From: Altererythrobacter epoxidivorans
Lineage (GTDB): Bacteria; Pseudomonadota; Alphaproteobacteria; Sphingomonadales; Sphingomonadaceae
Length of the DNA stretch: 64,000 nucleotides
Reading direction: 5' to 3'
Assembly (NCBI RefSeq): GCF_001281485.1
Contig: NZ_CP012669.1
Location: forward strand, 1,860,001-1,924,000
Below the pieces are notes generated by a model that saw only the letters and a program-made list of their open reading frames with translations, was not told the origin of the DNA and made no database searches. The position numbers and the translations under genes are program-made. The first letter of the stretch is position 1, and the number at the start of each line of letters is the position of its first letter. This document shows, piece by piece, positions 17,848 through 27,716 of this stretch.

Positions 17848-17878
17848 GGGGGCGGACTTCGGTCCGTCCCCTTTTTTA
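17848..17878 (+). terminator. Rho-independent terminator of the TonB receptor gene
   Basis: GC-rich stem GGGGGGCGGAC (17848-17858) with GTCCGTCCCC (17863-17872), one G-T wobble, tetraloop TTCG, then six T (17873-17878). It starts 22 bases after the receptor stop. Confidence 0.92.
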
Positions 17879-17990
17879 TGCCCGGTCTCGGTGAAGATGC
17901 ATTCGCAGGACGCACGCGCGGATGGCACTCCAGGCCGAGCGCACCACGGGGATTGATCAGATTGCTTTGGCGTTACGGCGAACGCCGCGA

Positions 17991-19445
17991 TCAGCCGTAG
18001 TAAGCAGCTCTGAATGGTTCGAGTTGCGCGGCGAATTTCTCAGACTTGCCGATCGCATCGGTGGAAATTGCCGAACGCACCTGTTTCACGCTGGCCGTGC
18101 GCACCTTGCGACGGTTCTTGTGGAACTCCAGCACGCCTTCTTCCATCTCAAGGCCGGCATGCCCCAGCAAGCGCGGGATCCAGCTCTGCGGATCGCGCAC
18201 CATGTCTTCGTACTGCACCGTCATGATCCGGTCGGGGAAAAGCGCGGTCCAATGCGCAAAGAGCTGGTCTTCCAACTTCATCTGATGCGCGATGTCCTCC
18301 ATCGACCAGCTCCAGCTGACCGATGAAGTGAAGAATGCACGATAGGCGGAAAGTGCGATGTCCTCGGGCCGGCGCCGCATCCAGATGATCTGCGCTTCCG
18401 GCATGGCGTGAAGCAGCAGGCCCATCACCATCGACTGGCTCAACGTCTTGTCGACGACCAGCCCGGAGCCGGGAAAACGCATCCTGAGCATCTTGTGGTA
18501 ATCTTCGGCGATTTCGCCCCACGGATCCTTGCTCTTCGAGCGTTCCTGATAGGCGATAGCGCCTTCAAAGCTGTTGTCCTTGGTCGGGATCATCGCCGCT
18601 TGGACAAGGTTCACCTCTGCCCCGTCGGTCACCTTTGAATGGCTGGCCAGGATCGATTCCACCAGCGTGGTCCCCGAACGCGGCAGACCATTCACGAAGA
18701 TCGCCCGCTGCTGCCTCGCTCGTGATGGCACGAGGCGTGCCATACCTTCCTCGGTAAAATCGCGGATCAATCCGGCAGCGAATGCCTTGTGCCGCTCGCG
18801 ATCATAGGGTTCCTCGCGCCGACGGATCGCGGCCCCCTTCTCGTAATAGGCAAAGCCCTGTTCGACCTCGCCCATGTCCACGAGCGCCTTGCCCATGCCG
18901 TAGAAATAGCGCGCCTGAGTGAGTGGATCGACCGTGCCAATGTGCGGCTCGACTGCAGCCATGCCTGCGAAGTCGGGATCGCCCGGTTCGAAGGTCTTTA
19001 TCATGGTCAGCGCGAACCAGCCTTGCGGCGAAGTCGGCGCCGCCTTCAGCGACTGGCGCAGCAGTGCCTCGGCGTTCTCGAAATCGCCACCTTCGCTCGC
19101 GATCGTGCCGCGGAAATGCAGCGCGCCGGGATGTTGCTGGGCCTGCGGCGGCAACCGGTCGAGCAAGGCAATGCCTTCTTCCGAACGGCCGATCTGGGCC
19201 AGGGCGCCGCAATGCTGCAACAACCTGTCGAGACGGATCGGCTCGGTCATCGTGAAGCGGCGCGAGGCCTCTATGCCGAGGTCGATTTCACCAATCTTGT
19301 TCGCCAGCTTGCTCACGCTCGCCCACTTGTCGCCGGTCTGCTCACCAGCGCGTAGGTCTTGCGCGATCAGCGCAGCCGCACGGCGGCGCTCGCCTTGTTC
19401 GAGCGCCGCAACAGCGTCGAGGATATGTGATTTCGGACTTGGCAT
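17991..19445 (-). CDS. TPR-repeat sulfotransferase family protein
   Basis: A 484-residue protein. The N-terminal half (about 1-210) is helical and TPR-like (repeated A-L-x-x-G patterns, such as EGIALLDRLPPQAQQHPGAL). The C-terminal half is a PAPS-dependent sulfotransferase domain: the 5'-phosphosulfate loop NGLPRSGTTLVES, the 3'-phosphate region near VVDKTLSQS and the QYEDMVRDPQSW segment. It may transfer sulfate to a glycan, lipid or protein; the acceptor is unknown. It is cytosolic as no signal or membrane segment is seen. It stands alone between a terminator and clpB. Confidence 0.85.
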   Translation of the reverse strand: MPSPKSHILDAVAALEQGERRRAAALIAQDLRAGEQTGDKWASVSKLANKIGEIDLGIEASRRFTMTEPIRLDRLLQHCGALAQIGRSEEGIALLDRLPPQAQQHPGALHFRGTIASEGGDFENAEALLRQSLKAAPTSPQGWFALTMIKTFEPGDPDFAGMAAVEPHIGTVDPLTQARYFYGMGKALVDMGEVEQGFAYYEKGAAIRRREEPYDRERHKAFAAGLIRDFTEEGMARLVPSRARQQRAIFVNGLPRSGTTLVESILASHSKVTDGAEVNLVQAAMIPTKDNSFEGAIAYQERSKSKDPWGEIAEDYHKMLRMRFPGSGLVVDKTLSQSMVMGLLLHAMPEAQIIWMRRRPEDIALSAYRAFFTSSVSWSWSMEDIAHQMKLEDQLFAHWTALFPDRIMTVQYEDMVRDPQSWIPRLLGHAGLEMEEGVLEFHKNRRKVRTASVKQVRSAISTDAIGKSEKFAAQLEPFRAAYYG

Positions 19446-19503
19446 GACCGGCTTCTAGCAGTCAGGCCGAGGCTGTCCACTCACTGCCCGATGGCCGCCA
19501 AAA

Positions 19504-22080
19504 TCAGCTGACGACCATCTGCAACTCGCCATCACCCTCGTCGATTTTCACTGTCGATCCGTCCGGCACATCGCCGCGCAGGATCTTGTCGGCAAGCGGA
19601 TCTTGCAAATAGCGCTGGACGGCACGCTTCAGCGGCCTTGCGCCATACACCGGATCGTAGCCGACACGGCCGAGCCACTTGCGCGCCCCTTCCGTGAGGT
19701 CGAGCGTGATCTTGCGATCCTTGAGCAGCTTCTGAACCCGCGAAACCTGGATATCCACGATCGGCGCCATGTGCTCCTGCCCCAGGCGGTGGAACAGGAT
19801 GATCTCGTCCAGGCGGTTCAGGAATTCGGGCCGGAAATGGCCGCGTACGACGTCCATCACTTGCGGCTCGACATCCTCGACCTTCTGCCCATCGTCCATA
19901 TTGGCGAGGAACTGGCTGCCGAGGTTGGAAGTGAGGATGATCAGCGTGTTGCTGAAATCCACGACCCTGCCCTGCCCGTCGGTCAGGCGACCGTCATCGA
20001 GGACCTGCAACAGAACGTTGAACACGTCGTTGTGGGCCTTCTCGACCTCATCGAACAGCACGACCTGGTAGGGCCGGCGCCGCACGGCTTCGGTCAGCAC
20101 GCCTCCTTCCTCGTATCCGACATAGCCCGGAGGCGCGCCGATCAGGCGGGCGACCGCATGCTTCTCCATGAATTCGCTCATGTCGATGCGGACCATCGCC
20201 TGGTCATCGTCGAACAGGAAGGATGCGAGCGCCTTGGTCAGTTCGGTCTTGCCGACACCCGTCGGGCCGAGGAACAGGAAGCTGCCCAGCGGCCGGTTCG
20301 GATCCTGCAGGCCGGCTCGAGCACGGCGCACGGCCTTCGAGACCGCTTCGATCGCCTGGCTCTGGCCGATGACCCGCTTGCCGAGGATTTCCTCCATCTG
20401 GAGCAATTTCTCGCGTTCGCCTTCCATCATCTTGTCGACAGGGATGCCGGTCCAGCGGCTGACCACGGAGGCGATATCCTCTTCGGTTACCTCTTCGCGC
20501 AGCAGCGCATTTTCGGACTGTTCGCGCGCTGCTTCGAGCTGCTTTTCCAATTCGGGGATGCGGCCATAGGAAAGCTCGCCCGCCTTCGCGAGATCGCCGT
20601 CGCGCTGCGCCTGTTCGAGCTCGATGCGCGCGGCATCCAGGTCTTCCTTGATCTTGCTCTCGGCCTGGATCTTGTCGCGTTCGTTCTGCCAGCGCGTGGT
20701 CAGCTCGCTCGACTGTTGCTCGAGATTGGCGAGCTCATCGCGCAAGGTGGCGAGCCGGTCCTTCGAGGCATCGTCGCTTTCCTTGGAAAGAGCCTGTTCT
20801 TCGATCTTGAGCTGGATGATGCGGCGGTCGAGGCTTTCGATTTCCTCGGGCTTCGATTCCACTTCCATGCGGATTCGGCTTGCCGCCTCGTCCATGAGGT
20901 CGATCGCCTTGTCCGGGAGAAATCGGTTCTGGATGTAGCGATTGGAGAGCTGGGCGGAAGCTACGATCGCGCCATCGGTGATGTTCACCCCGTGGTGCAG
21001 TTCATATTTTTCCTTTAGCCCGCGCAGGATGCTGATCGTATCCTCGACGCTCGGCTCTTCGATGAAAACCGGCTGGAACCGGCGCTGCAGGGCCGGGTCC
21101 TTCTCGACGTATTTCTGGTATTCGTCGAGCGTGGTCGCGCCGATGCAGTGCAGCTCGCCGCGGCTCAAAGCCGGCTTGAGCAGGTTCGATGCGTCCATGC
21201 TGCCTTCCGATGCGCCGGCACCGATCAGGGTGTGCATCTCGTCGATGAACAGAATGATCTGCCCGTCGGAACCCTTCACTTCATCGAGCACGGTCTTCAG
21301 CCGTTCCTCGAATTCGCCGCGATATTTTGCACCTGCGATCAGCGCCCCCATGTCGAGCGACATGAGCGTACGGCCCTTGAGGCTGTCGGGGACATCGCCA
21401 TTGGCGATACGCAGGGCGAGACCTTCGGCAATGGCAGTCTTGCCAGTGCCCGGTTCGCCAATCAGCGCAGGGTTGTTCTTTGTACGGCGAGCCAGGATCT
21501 GGATCGTACGGCGGATTTCCTCGTCGCGGCCGATCACCGGATCGAGCTTGCCCGCACGCGCGGCCTCGGTCAGGTCGCGGGCGAATTTCTTCATCGCGTC
21601 ATATGCGCTCTCGGCATTGGCGCTGTCGGCCGTCTTGCCCTTGCGCAATTCGTTGATCGCAGCTTCGAGCGATTGCGGCGTCAGGCTCGCAGCCTTGAGC
21701 GCTTCGCCAGCCTTGGTCTGGGAAAGCGCAAGCGCGAGCAGCAGACGCTCGACAGTGACATAGCTGTCACCCGACTTCTCGGCGATTTGTTCCGCCTGGT
21801 CGAGCACGCGCACGGCATCATTGTCGAGCCCAGGCGTCGATTGCGCGCCCGAGCCGGAAACTGCCGGGACCTTGGCCAGTTCGGCATCGACGGCGCTCAC
21901 CGCCAGCCCGGGCTGGCCGCCTGCACGCTGGATCAGCCCGGCAGCCATGCCTTCGTTATCTTCGAGCAACGCCTTGAGAAGATGCGTCGGCGTAATCCGC
22001 TGGTGGTTCATGCGGATCGCGACGGTCTGCGCGCTCTGCAGGAAACCCTTCGCGCGGTCGGTGAATTTTTCGAGATTCAT
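19504..22080 (-). CDS. clpB: ATP-dependent chaperone ClpB
   Basis: Hexameric AAA+ disaggregase that works with DnaK to rescue aggregated proteins. The 858-residue length is standard. Domains in order: Clp N-repeat (about 1-145), NBD1 with Walker A GEPGTGKT and pore loop region [12 protein letters not shown], the coiled-coil M domain (about 400-525, with [21 protein letters not shown] start), NBD2 with GPTGVGKT and GYVGYEEGG, and the C-terminal D2-small domain. The start [10 protein letters not shown] has GAGGGAC upstream. A sigma32-like promoter with an inverted repeat in its spacer precedes it. Confidence 0.97.
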   Translation of the reverse strand: MNLEKFTDRAKGFLQSAQTVAIRMNHQRITPTHLLKALLEDNEGMAAGLIQRAGGQPGLAVSAVDAELAKVPAVSGSGAQSTPGLDNDAVRVLDQAEQIAEKSGDSYVTVERLLLALALSQTKAGEALKAASLTPQSLEAAINELRKGKTADSANAESAYDAMKKFARDLTEAARAGKLDPVIGRDEEIRRTIQILARRTKNNPALIGEPGTGKTAIAEGLALRIANGDVPDSLKGRTLMSLDMGALIAGAKYRGEFEERLKTVLDEVKGSDGQIILFIDEMHTLIGAGASEGSMDASNLLKPALSRGELHCIGATTLDEYQKYVEKDPALQRRFQPVFIEEPSVEDTISILRGLKEKYELHHGVNITDGAIVASAQLSNRYIQNRFLPDKAIDLMDEAASRIRMEVESKPEEIESLDRRIIQLKIEEQALSKESDDASKDRLATLRDELANLEQQSSELTTRWQNERDKIQAESKIKEDLDAARIELEQAQRDGDLAKAGELSYGRIPELEKQLEAAREQSENALLREEVTEEDIASVVSRWTGIPVDKMMEGEREKLLQMEEILGKRVIGQSQAIEAVSKAVRRARAGLQDPNRPLGSFLFLGPTGVGKTELTKALASFLFDDDQAMVRIDMSEFMEKHAVARLIGAPPGYVGYEEGGVLTEAVRRRPYQVVLFDEVEKAHNDVFNVLLQVLDDGRLTDGQGRVVDFSNTLIILTSNLGSQFLANMDDGQKVEDVEPQVMDVVRGHFRPEFLNRLDEIILFHRLGQEHMAPIVDIQVSRVQKLLKDRKITLDLTEGARKWLGRVGYDPVYGARPLKRAVQRYLQDPLADKILRGDVPDGSTVKIDEGDGELQMVVS

Positions 22081-22099
22081 TTCTGGATGTCCCTCATGG

Positions 22100-22141
22100 A
22101 TTGTACCGCACCGATATGGTGTTGCAAATTAGCAACACAAG
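22100..22141 (-). promoter_or_regulatory. Overlapping heat-shock (sigma32-type) and sigma70-type promoters of clpB
   Basis: On the minus strand CTTGTGT (22141-22135), 13 bp, CACCATAT (22121-22114) fits the sigma32 pattern CTTGAAA-N13-15-CCCCATNT well. A second pair, TTGCAA (22127-22122), 16 bp, TACAAT (22105-22100), fits sigma70. A perfect inverted repeat GTGTTGC/GCAACAC (22119-22125 and 22132-22138) fills the sigma32 spacer and could be an operator. Confidence 0.65.
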
Positions 22142-22262
22142 CCCTGACCCCGAAATTTCCGAGGTGTGTTAGTCGAATATAGGGGTCCCTCGCTTTCTGA
22201 CGAGGGGTGAGTGCAAATTTTTGATTTGACCTCGCCCGGCGTCCGCGCAAGCCTCCCGAATT

Positions 22263-23438
22263 ATGACTGCATTCGACGATTGGCGCGCCCGCTCACCCTA
22301 TTATGACGAAAGCCACGAGGCGCTCGCGATGAGCGTTCGCCGTTTCGTCGAACGGGAAATATCCCCGAACATCGACCGTTGGGAAGCGGAGGGCGAATTG
22401 CCCCGCGACCTTCACCGCAAGGCGGCACAAGCCGGCATACTCGGCCTGCGCTATCCCGAGGAATTTGGCGGACACGAGGAAGGATTCGACATCTTCCATG
22501 GGCTGGTCGTGACCGAAGAGCTCGCCGCCTGCGGAGCTGGCGGGCTCGGCGCATCGCTGATGACGCATGGCATCGGTCTGCCGCCGGTCCTGGCGCTCGG
22601 TTCGGAAGAGATGAAGCAGTGCGTGGCCCCGCCGGTGCTCGCAGGCGAGAAGATCATCGCGCTCGGTATTACCGAGGCGGGTGGCGGATCGGACGTCGCC
22701 AATCTCAGGACGACGGCCGTTCGTGATGGCGACCACTATGTCGTCAACGGCGGCAAGATGTTCATCACTTCCGGTATGCGCGCGGACTGGCTGACCTGTG
22801 CTGTACGGACGGGCGGCCCGGGCGCTGGCGGCATTTCGCTGCTGCTGATCGACATGGCGAGCGAGGGCGTCGAGCGAACACGGCTCGACAAGATGGGCTG
22901 GCGCTGTTCGGACACCGCCGCCATCCATTTCAGCGACGTGCGCGTGCCTGCCGAAAACCTCATCGGGCCGGAGAACGGCGGCTTCATCGGGATCATGCGC
23001 AATTTCAATGGTGAGCGGCTGGGCATGGCCATGGGCTGCTGTGCCTATGCTCGCGTCGCAATGGCCGAGGCTGCCGACTGGGCGCAGCAACGCGAAACTT
23101 TCGGCAAACCGCTGGTCGGTCACCAGTCGATCCGCATCAAGCTCGCCGACATGGAACGCCAGATCGAGGCGACGCAGGCATGGGTCGATCTTTGCGCCTG
23201 GCAGGTTCGCGAGGGGCGCGACCGTCCGGCTGATTTCGCCATGCTCAAGGTGCAGGCAACGCGCATGCTCGAAGCCGTCGCGCGCGAAGCTGCGCAGGTC
23301 CTCGGCGGAGCGAGCTACATCACCGGAAGCAAGGTGGAACGGATCTATCGCGAGGTGCGGGTCAACGCGATCGGCGGCGGCAGCGAGGAAATCATGCTTG
23401 ATCTTGCCGGTCGCCAGCTATTCGGCGGATCGCGCTAG
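22263..23438 (+). CDS. Acyl-CoA dehydrogenase
   Basis: A 391-residue FAD flavoenzyme that introduces a C2-C3 double bond in acyl-CoA and passes electrons to ETF. Family signatures: ITEAGGGSDVANLRT, KMFITSGMRADW, DRTLRQ-like dimer region QQRETFGKPLVGHQSIR, and the C-terminal IYREVRVNAIGGGSEEIMLDLAGRQL. Start ATG 22263 fits the family N-terminus (MTAFDDWRARSPYYDESH). It is divergent from clpB. The preferred chain length is unknown; the DWRARSP/YYDESHEAL N-terminus resembles a long-chain or branched-chain acyl-CoA dehydrogenase group. Confidence 0.92.
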   Translation: MTAFDDWRARSPYYDESHEALAMSVRRFVEREISPNIDRWEAEGELPRDLHRKAAQAGILGLRYPEEFGGHEEGFDIFHGLVVTEELAACGAGGLGASLMTHGIGLPPVLALGSEEMKQCVAPPVLAGEKIIALGITEAGGGSDVANLRTTAVRDGDHYVVNGGKMFITSGMRADWLTCAVRTGGPGAGGISLLLIDMASEGVERTRLDKMGWRCSDTAAIHFSDVRVPAENLIGPENGGFIGIMRNFNGERLGMAMGCCAYARVAMAEAADWAQQRETFGKPLVGHQSIRIKLADMERQIEATQAWVDLCAWQVREGRDRPADFAMLKVQATRMLEAVAREAAQVLGGASYITGSKVERIYREVRVNAIGGGSEEIMLDLAGRQLFGGSR

Positions 23439-23442
23439 CGAT

Positions 23443-24891
23443 TCAACCCGCGTTCACGTTTTCCAGACCCGGCACCATCAGCGTCCGGTCGCCGCCGAAG
23501 TCCTCCCGCACGACGATCAGTCCCTGCCGCTCGAGGTGGTCGAGCAGGCGGCGGATCCGTCCGGGCGAGCTGGTTCCGTAAGCCTGGGCAAGTTCGTTTT
23601 CGTCGACCTGTGTTTCGCCAGCGTGCGCAGCCTTGGCGATGACCAGGAACGGCGCCAGCAGGTCTTCTTCCACCCTGCCTGCCAGCTGCAGGATGCGGCT
23701 CTGCACCGCTTCGTCCAGATCGCCCAGCCCTGCTCCGGCAATGGCAAAGCGGCGCCGAAAGCTCTGCATATCGGGCATGGGGCCGATCAGGCGTTCGCGG
23801 CGGCAACGCGTCAGGAATGTCTGGTACTGGGCGCTTGCCGACTGGAAGGCGATACCCTCCTCACCCGCCAGTTCGAAAATGATCTCTTCAATCCGCGTAG
23901 CAACGGCAGATGTGTCCGCCGGTTCGGCCGGTTGCGGAACCTGGCGCTCTTCGGCTGAGGCAATGGTCCGCTCGACATCCTCGACCCGCGGTGCCGGAGG
24001 TGGCGGTGGCGGAGGCGCCGATTTCGCCGCCTCTGCCGCGAGATTGCTGGTGAGCAGCGCCTCCATATCGGCGGGCGCGGTGTCCGGCAGGGCCATCAGG
24101 CCTTCGGCGCGCGCCTTGTTACCGGTCTTCACAGGACCAATCTTCACCGACAGGGGAACCCGCGTGATCGCAGGGCCTAGAGCGAGAAAATGTCCACGTT
24201 CCAGTTCGCGGATGCGCTCCGCCTGTCGCCGCTCCATGCCGAGCAGGTCGGCGGCGCGAACCATATCAATGTCGAGGAAAGTGCGGCCCATCAGGAAGTT
24301 CGACGCCTCTGCCGCGACATTCTTCGCGAGTTTCGCCAGACGCTGCGTCGCGACGATCCCGGCCAGACCGCGCTTGCGGCCGCGGCACATCAAATTGGTC
24401 ATGGCCGACAGCGTCATGCGCCGCGTGTCTTCGGCAATCTCGCCCGCCACCGCAGGCGCGAACATCTGCGCCTCGTCCACCACCACCAGCACCGGATACC
24501 AGTGTTCGCGCGGGGCATCGAACAGCGCGGTCAGGAACTGCGCGGCACAACGGATTTGCTGTTCGACCTCCAACCCGTCGAGATCCAGCACCACGCTGGC
24601 GCGGTGTTCGCGGATACGTCGCGCGAGCGCCTCGATCTCTGCCGGGGCATAGGCCGACCCGTCGATCACTACATGGCCGAACTCCTCTGCCAGCGAAGGG
24701 AAGTCGCCCTCGGGATCGATCACGACCTGCTGGACCATGCCGGCGCTTTCTTCCAGCAGGCGGCGCAGCAGATGCGATTTGCCGCTACCCGAATTGCCCT
24801 GGACGAGCAGTCGGGTGGCGAGCAATTCTTCTATGTCGAAGCTGACCGGCGCGCCATTTGCGCCGTGTCCGATGACGATCTGCGTATCCAC
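23443..24891 (-). CDS. HerA/DUF87-like ATP-binding protein
   Basis: A P-loop ATPase of the HerA-FtsK superfamily, about 482 residues. Walker A GNSGSGKSHLL lies near residue 30 and Walker B VLVVVDEAQMF near 160; the arginine-rich CRGRKRGLAGIVATQR follows. The C-terminal third (after a run of prolines) contains a winged-helix-like end. The role is unknown; relatives translocate DNA or act in membrane-linked complexes. The start is uncertain: GTG 24891 (VDTQIVIGHG) matches where the domain begins, whereas TTG 24963 has a GGAG site and adds 24 residues. It is convergent with the acyl-CoA dehydrogenase, with 4 bases between them. Confidence 0.78.
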   Translation of the reverse strand: MDTQIVIGHGANGAPVSFDIEELLATRLLVQGNSGSGKSHLLRRLLEESAGMVQQVVIDPEGDFPSLAEEFGHVVIDGSAYAPAEIEALARRIREHRASVVLDLDGLEVEQQIRCAAQFLTALFDAPREHWYPVLVVVDEAQMFAPAVAGEIAEDTRRMTLSAMTNLMCRGRKRGLAGIVATQRLAKLAKNVAAEASNFLMGRTFLDIDMVRAADLLGMERRQAERIRELERGHFLALGPAITRVPLSVKIGPVKTGNKARAEGLMALPDTAPADMEALLTSNLAAEAAKSAPPPPPPPAPRVEDVERTIASAEERQVPQPAEPADTSAVATRIEEIIFELAGEEGIAFQSASAQYQTFLTRCRRERLIGPMPDMQSFRRRFAIAGAGLGDLDEAVQSRILQLAGRVEEDLLAPFLVIAKAAHAGETQVDENELAQAYGTSSPGRIRRLLDHLERQGLIVVREDFGGDRTLMVPGLENVNAG

Positions 24892-25046
24892 ATCTGCCGG
24901 GGTAGCCGTGCAGGCATGGATACCGAAAGACCCCCTTGCGACTTTATCCCGAGCGAATCGCAAACAGCTTTCTCCCGTCGCAAGTGATTGTGCCCTTCAC
25001 CCGTGGACAGAACCCCGTTAGCGTCGCGGGCGAAGGAGAGAACTGG

Positions 25047-27275
25047 ATGAAATCGTGGTTTGCGCGGATCGGATTCGCGTTGCTTGTGCTCGTGCTGGCG
25101 GGCTTCATATTCCTGGCGAGTTGGGAACCGTTCGCTGCGCGCTCCAGCGCGGCCCTGCCTGAAAGGCATTATCGCGCAGAGATTATCCGCGACGAATTCG
25201 GCGTCCCCCACATCTATGGAAAGACCGACGCCGACGTCGCATTCGGCGTTGCGATCGCCCACGCCGAGGACGATTTCTTCACGCTGCAGGATGTCGTCGC
25301 CATGTCGAAGGGTCGCTATGGCGCCATCGCGGGCGAGGAAGGCGCTGCCTTCGACTATGCCTACCACCTGCTCGATGCGCGCGGAACGGCAGAACGCCAC
25401 TATCCCGAGCTACCCGCGGATACTCGCGCCCTTTTCGATGCCTATGCCGCCGGGTTGAACCAGTATGCCGCGGAGCATCCGGAAGAAGCGAAGCTGGGCA
25501 ATCTATTCCCCGTCGACGGCGTCGATATCGCGGCAGGCTTTGCCCTGCGCCAGCCGTTCTTCTTCGGCCTCGGCAACGTGATCCAGCCGCTCGTCGCAGG
25601 CGAGCCATTGCTGCGCGAATATGGCCCCGACATCCCGGGTTATCCGCGCGACGGATCGGAGCCGGAAAGCACGAAGTCCGAGCAGGCGAACCTGCGCCAC
25701 GCGCCGCTGCCGTGGGGCGAGGATGGCGCGCTCGCGGGGTCTAACGCCTTTGCCGTGACGCCCGAAAAATCCGGTGGGCCGAGCGTGCTCATCTCGAATA
25801 GCCACCAGCCGTGGCGCGGCGGTGTCGCCTGGTACGAACTCGTGGTCGAGAGCGAGGAAGGCTGGCACTATGCGGGTGCAAACTTCCCCGGATCGCCCTT
25901 CCCCTTCCTCGGCCATAACGAGGACCTCGGCTGGACCAACACGGTCAACCGCCCCGACATGGTCGATGTTTACGAGCTCGACGTTTCGAAGGAGGTCATC
26001 GGCAACAATCACCGCCTGATGTACCAGTTCGGCGACGAATGGCTCGAACTGGAAAGCGAGGAGGTCACCCTCCCCGTCAAGATCGGCCCCGTAGTCATTC
26101 CGGTCGAGCGCATGGTCTATCGCAGTGTCCACGGCCCGGTGATCAAGAACGACAAGGGCTATTTCGCCATCCGTTACGGCGGCATCGACAATCTGGGCCA
26201 GCTCGACGCCTATTATCGCCTCAACAAGGCGAAGACGCTCGATGAATGGCAGACGCAGCTGGCGCGAATGGACATCCCTTCGACCAATTTCATCTACGCC
26301 GACAAGGCAGGCAACATCGCCTATGTCTATAATGCCGCCCTGCCCGACCGACAGGCCGGCCCCAACTGGCGCGGCATCCTGCCCGGCAACGACCCCGAGC
26401 TCGTATGGCAGGGTACGGTCGACTTCGCCGAGGTGCCCAAGATCGTGAACCCGTCATCGGGCTGGATCTACAACGCCAATAACGAGCCATACACCGCGGC
26501 AGGTGCCGCAGATGATCTCGACCCGGCCGATTTCGCCCCCGAACTGGGTGTCGAACTTAAGCAGACCAACAGGTCGCGCCGTGCGTGGAAACTGCTGAGC
26601 GAGGCAAGCCTGCTCGACCGCAAGACGCTGGAGCGGATCAAGTATGACACCGCCTACGTGCGCGAGGGCTATGTCGATCAGCTGTGGGACCAGCTGGAAG
26701 CGCTCGACCTGTCGAACGATGACAAGCTGGCCGAAGCTCGCGACCTCTTGCTCGAGTGGGACTTCACCGCTGACAATCGCGGCCGGGCAGATGCGCTCGC
26801 CCTGCTGATGATCAAGGAGTTCATGTCGGCCGAGTACCAGAACAAGCCCGAGCCCGATGCACTGGAACAGCTGGAAACCTCGGTCGACCATCTGATGACG
26901 CATTTCGGCCGTATCGATCCGCCAATGTCGCAATTGCTGCGCTTGCGGCAACCGCTCGGACCCAATGCGGTGGACCTGCCGCTCGATGGCGGCTCCGACA
27001 CCCTACGCGCTTCGACCACATGGGATGTGGACGAGGATGGCAGGCTGTCGGTGAAGCATGGCGACAGCTTCATCATGTGGGCCGAATGGATGCCGGGCGA
27101 GCGCGTCAGCTCGCGTTCGATCCAGCCCTATGGTGCAGCAACGACGCGGCCTGGCAGCAATCATTACAGCGATCAGGCCGCACTGTTCGTGCAGCACAAG
27201 CTGAAGCCGGTTCATTTCTGGCGCGAGGATGTGCTGGCCAATGCCAAGCGCCGATATGTGGTTGAGTCTTACTGA
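25047..27275 (+). CDS. Penicillin acylase family Ntn hydrolase
   Basis: A 742-residue exported protein of family S45, made as a precursor that cuts itself into two chains. An N-terminal hydrophobic segment (about 6-26) is a signal peptide or anchor. The A-chain contains RDEFGVPHIYGKTDADVAFG; the presumed autocleavage site is before Ser in LAGSNAFAV (around residue 233), which would become the nucleophile; the downstream ISNSHQPW and GHNEDLGWTNT segments are family-typical. Relatives hydrolyse beta-lactams, acyl-homoserine lactones or other amides, so the substrate is open. ATG 25047 has GGAGAG upstream; the longer frame starts inside unrelated sequence. Confidence 0.9.
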   Translation: MKSWFARIGFALLVLVLAGFIFLASWEPFAARSSAALPERHYRAEIIRDEFGVPHIYGKTDADVAFGVAIAHAEDDFFTLQDVVAMSKGRYGAIAGEEGAAFDYAYHLLDARGTAERHYPELPADTRALFDAYAAGLNQYAAEHPEEAKLGNLFPVDGVDIAAGFALRQPFFFGLGNVIQPLVAGEPLLREYGPDIPGYPRDGSEPESTKSEQANLRHAPLPWGEDGALAGSNAFAVTPEKSGGPSVLISNSHQPWRGGVAWYELVVESEEGWHYAGANFPGSPFPFLGHNEDLGWTNTVNRPDMVDVYELDVSKEVIGNNHRLMYQFGDEWLELESEEVTLPVKIGPVVIPVERMVYRSVHGPVIKNDKGYFAIRYGGIDNLGQLDAYYRLNKAKTLDEWQTQLARMDIPSTNFIYADKAGNIAYVYNAALPDRQAGPNWRGILPGNDPELVWQGTVDFAEVPKIVNPSSGWIYNANNEPYTAAGAADDLDPADFAPELGVELKQTNRSRRAWKLLSEASLLDRKTLERIKYDTAYVREGYVDQLWDQLEALDLSNDDKLAEARDLLLEWDFTADNRGRADALALLMIKEFMSAEYQNKPEPDALEQLETSVDHLMTHFGRIDPPMSQLLRLRQPLGPNAVDLPLDGGSDTLRASTTWDVDEDGRLSVKHGDSFIMWAEWMPGERVSSRSIQPYGAATTRPGSNHYSDQAALFVQHKLKPVHFWREDVLANAKRRYVVESY

Positions 27276-27350
27276 CACGAGTGTAAACACGGAACGCGAA
27301 GGCCGCCCGTGAATTGATGGGTGGAAGCTTTATCCAAGGAGGAGAATACG

Positions 27351-27656
27351 ATGTCTGTTGCTGGAACCTACGATACCGTCGTCAAGAGCCCGATGGGCGA
27401 CCAGAAGGGCACCTTTACCGTCGTACCAGGCGATGACGGCAACACTTTCACCGGCTCGATGGCTGGCGGCATGGGTTCGATGGACATCGAAAACGGCACG
27501 ATCGACGGCGACAAGCTGACCTGGAAGATGAACATGACGGTGCCGATGCCGATGACGCTCGACTGCGAAGCGACCGTCAATGGCGACCAGCTGACCGGTG
27601 CAGTCAATGCCGGCGCATTCGGTTCGATGCCGCTGACTGGCCAGCGCCAGGGCTGA
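27351..27656 (+). CDS. Small conserved hypothetical protein (beta-rich, 101 aa)
   Basis: Unrecognised function. The 101-residue product is cytosolic by sequence (no signal) and consists of short beta-strand repeats: GTYDTVVKSPMGDQKGTFTV, FTGSMAGGMGSMDIENGTI, KLTWKMNMTVPMPMTL and LTGAVNAGAFGSMPLTG. The alternation of GxxxGxM and tetrads resembles lipocalin-like or DUF-type beta-barrels that accompany acyl-CoA metabolism in sphingomonads, but I cannot name it. ATG 27351 has a perfect AAGGAGG site. It is followed by a clear terminator and preceded by the acylase gene by 75 bases. Confidence 0.75.
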   Translation: MSVAGTYDTVVKSPMGDQKGTFTVVPGDDGNTFTGSMAGGMGSMDIENGTIDGDKLTWKMNMTVPMPMTLDCEATVNGDQLTGAVNAGAFGSMPLTGQRQG

Positions 27657-27679
27657 TCCAAACCCGGATTTGATCGAAG

Positions 27680-27710
27680 GGGCCGTCGGCGCGATCCGGC
27701 GGCCCTTTTT
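27680..27710 (+). terminator. Rho-independent terminator after the small protein gene
   Basis: Stem GGGCCGTCGG (27680-27689) and CCGGCGGCCC (27696-27705) with one T-G wobble and a 6-nt loop, followed by five T. It lies between the small gene and the convergent AraC gene. Confidence 0.88.
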
Positions 27711-27716
27711 CGTGGG

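Noticed and set aside
24892..24963. TTG 24963 as the start of the first HerA-like gene
   Set aside because: It has a plausible GGAG site but adds 24 residues unlike the family; GTG 24891 is kept, with low certainty.
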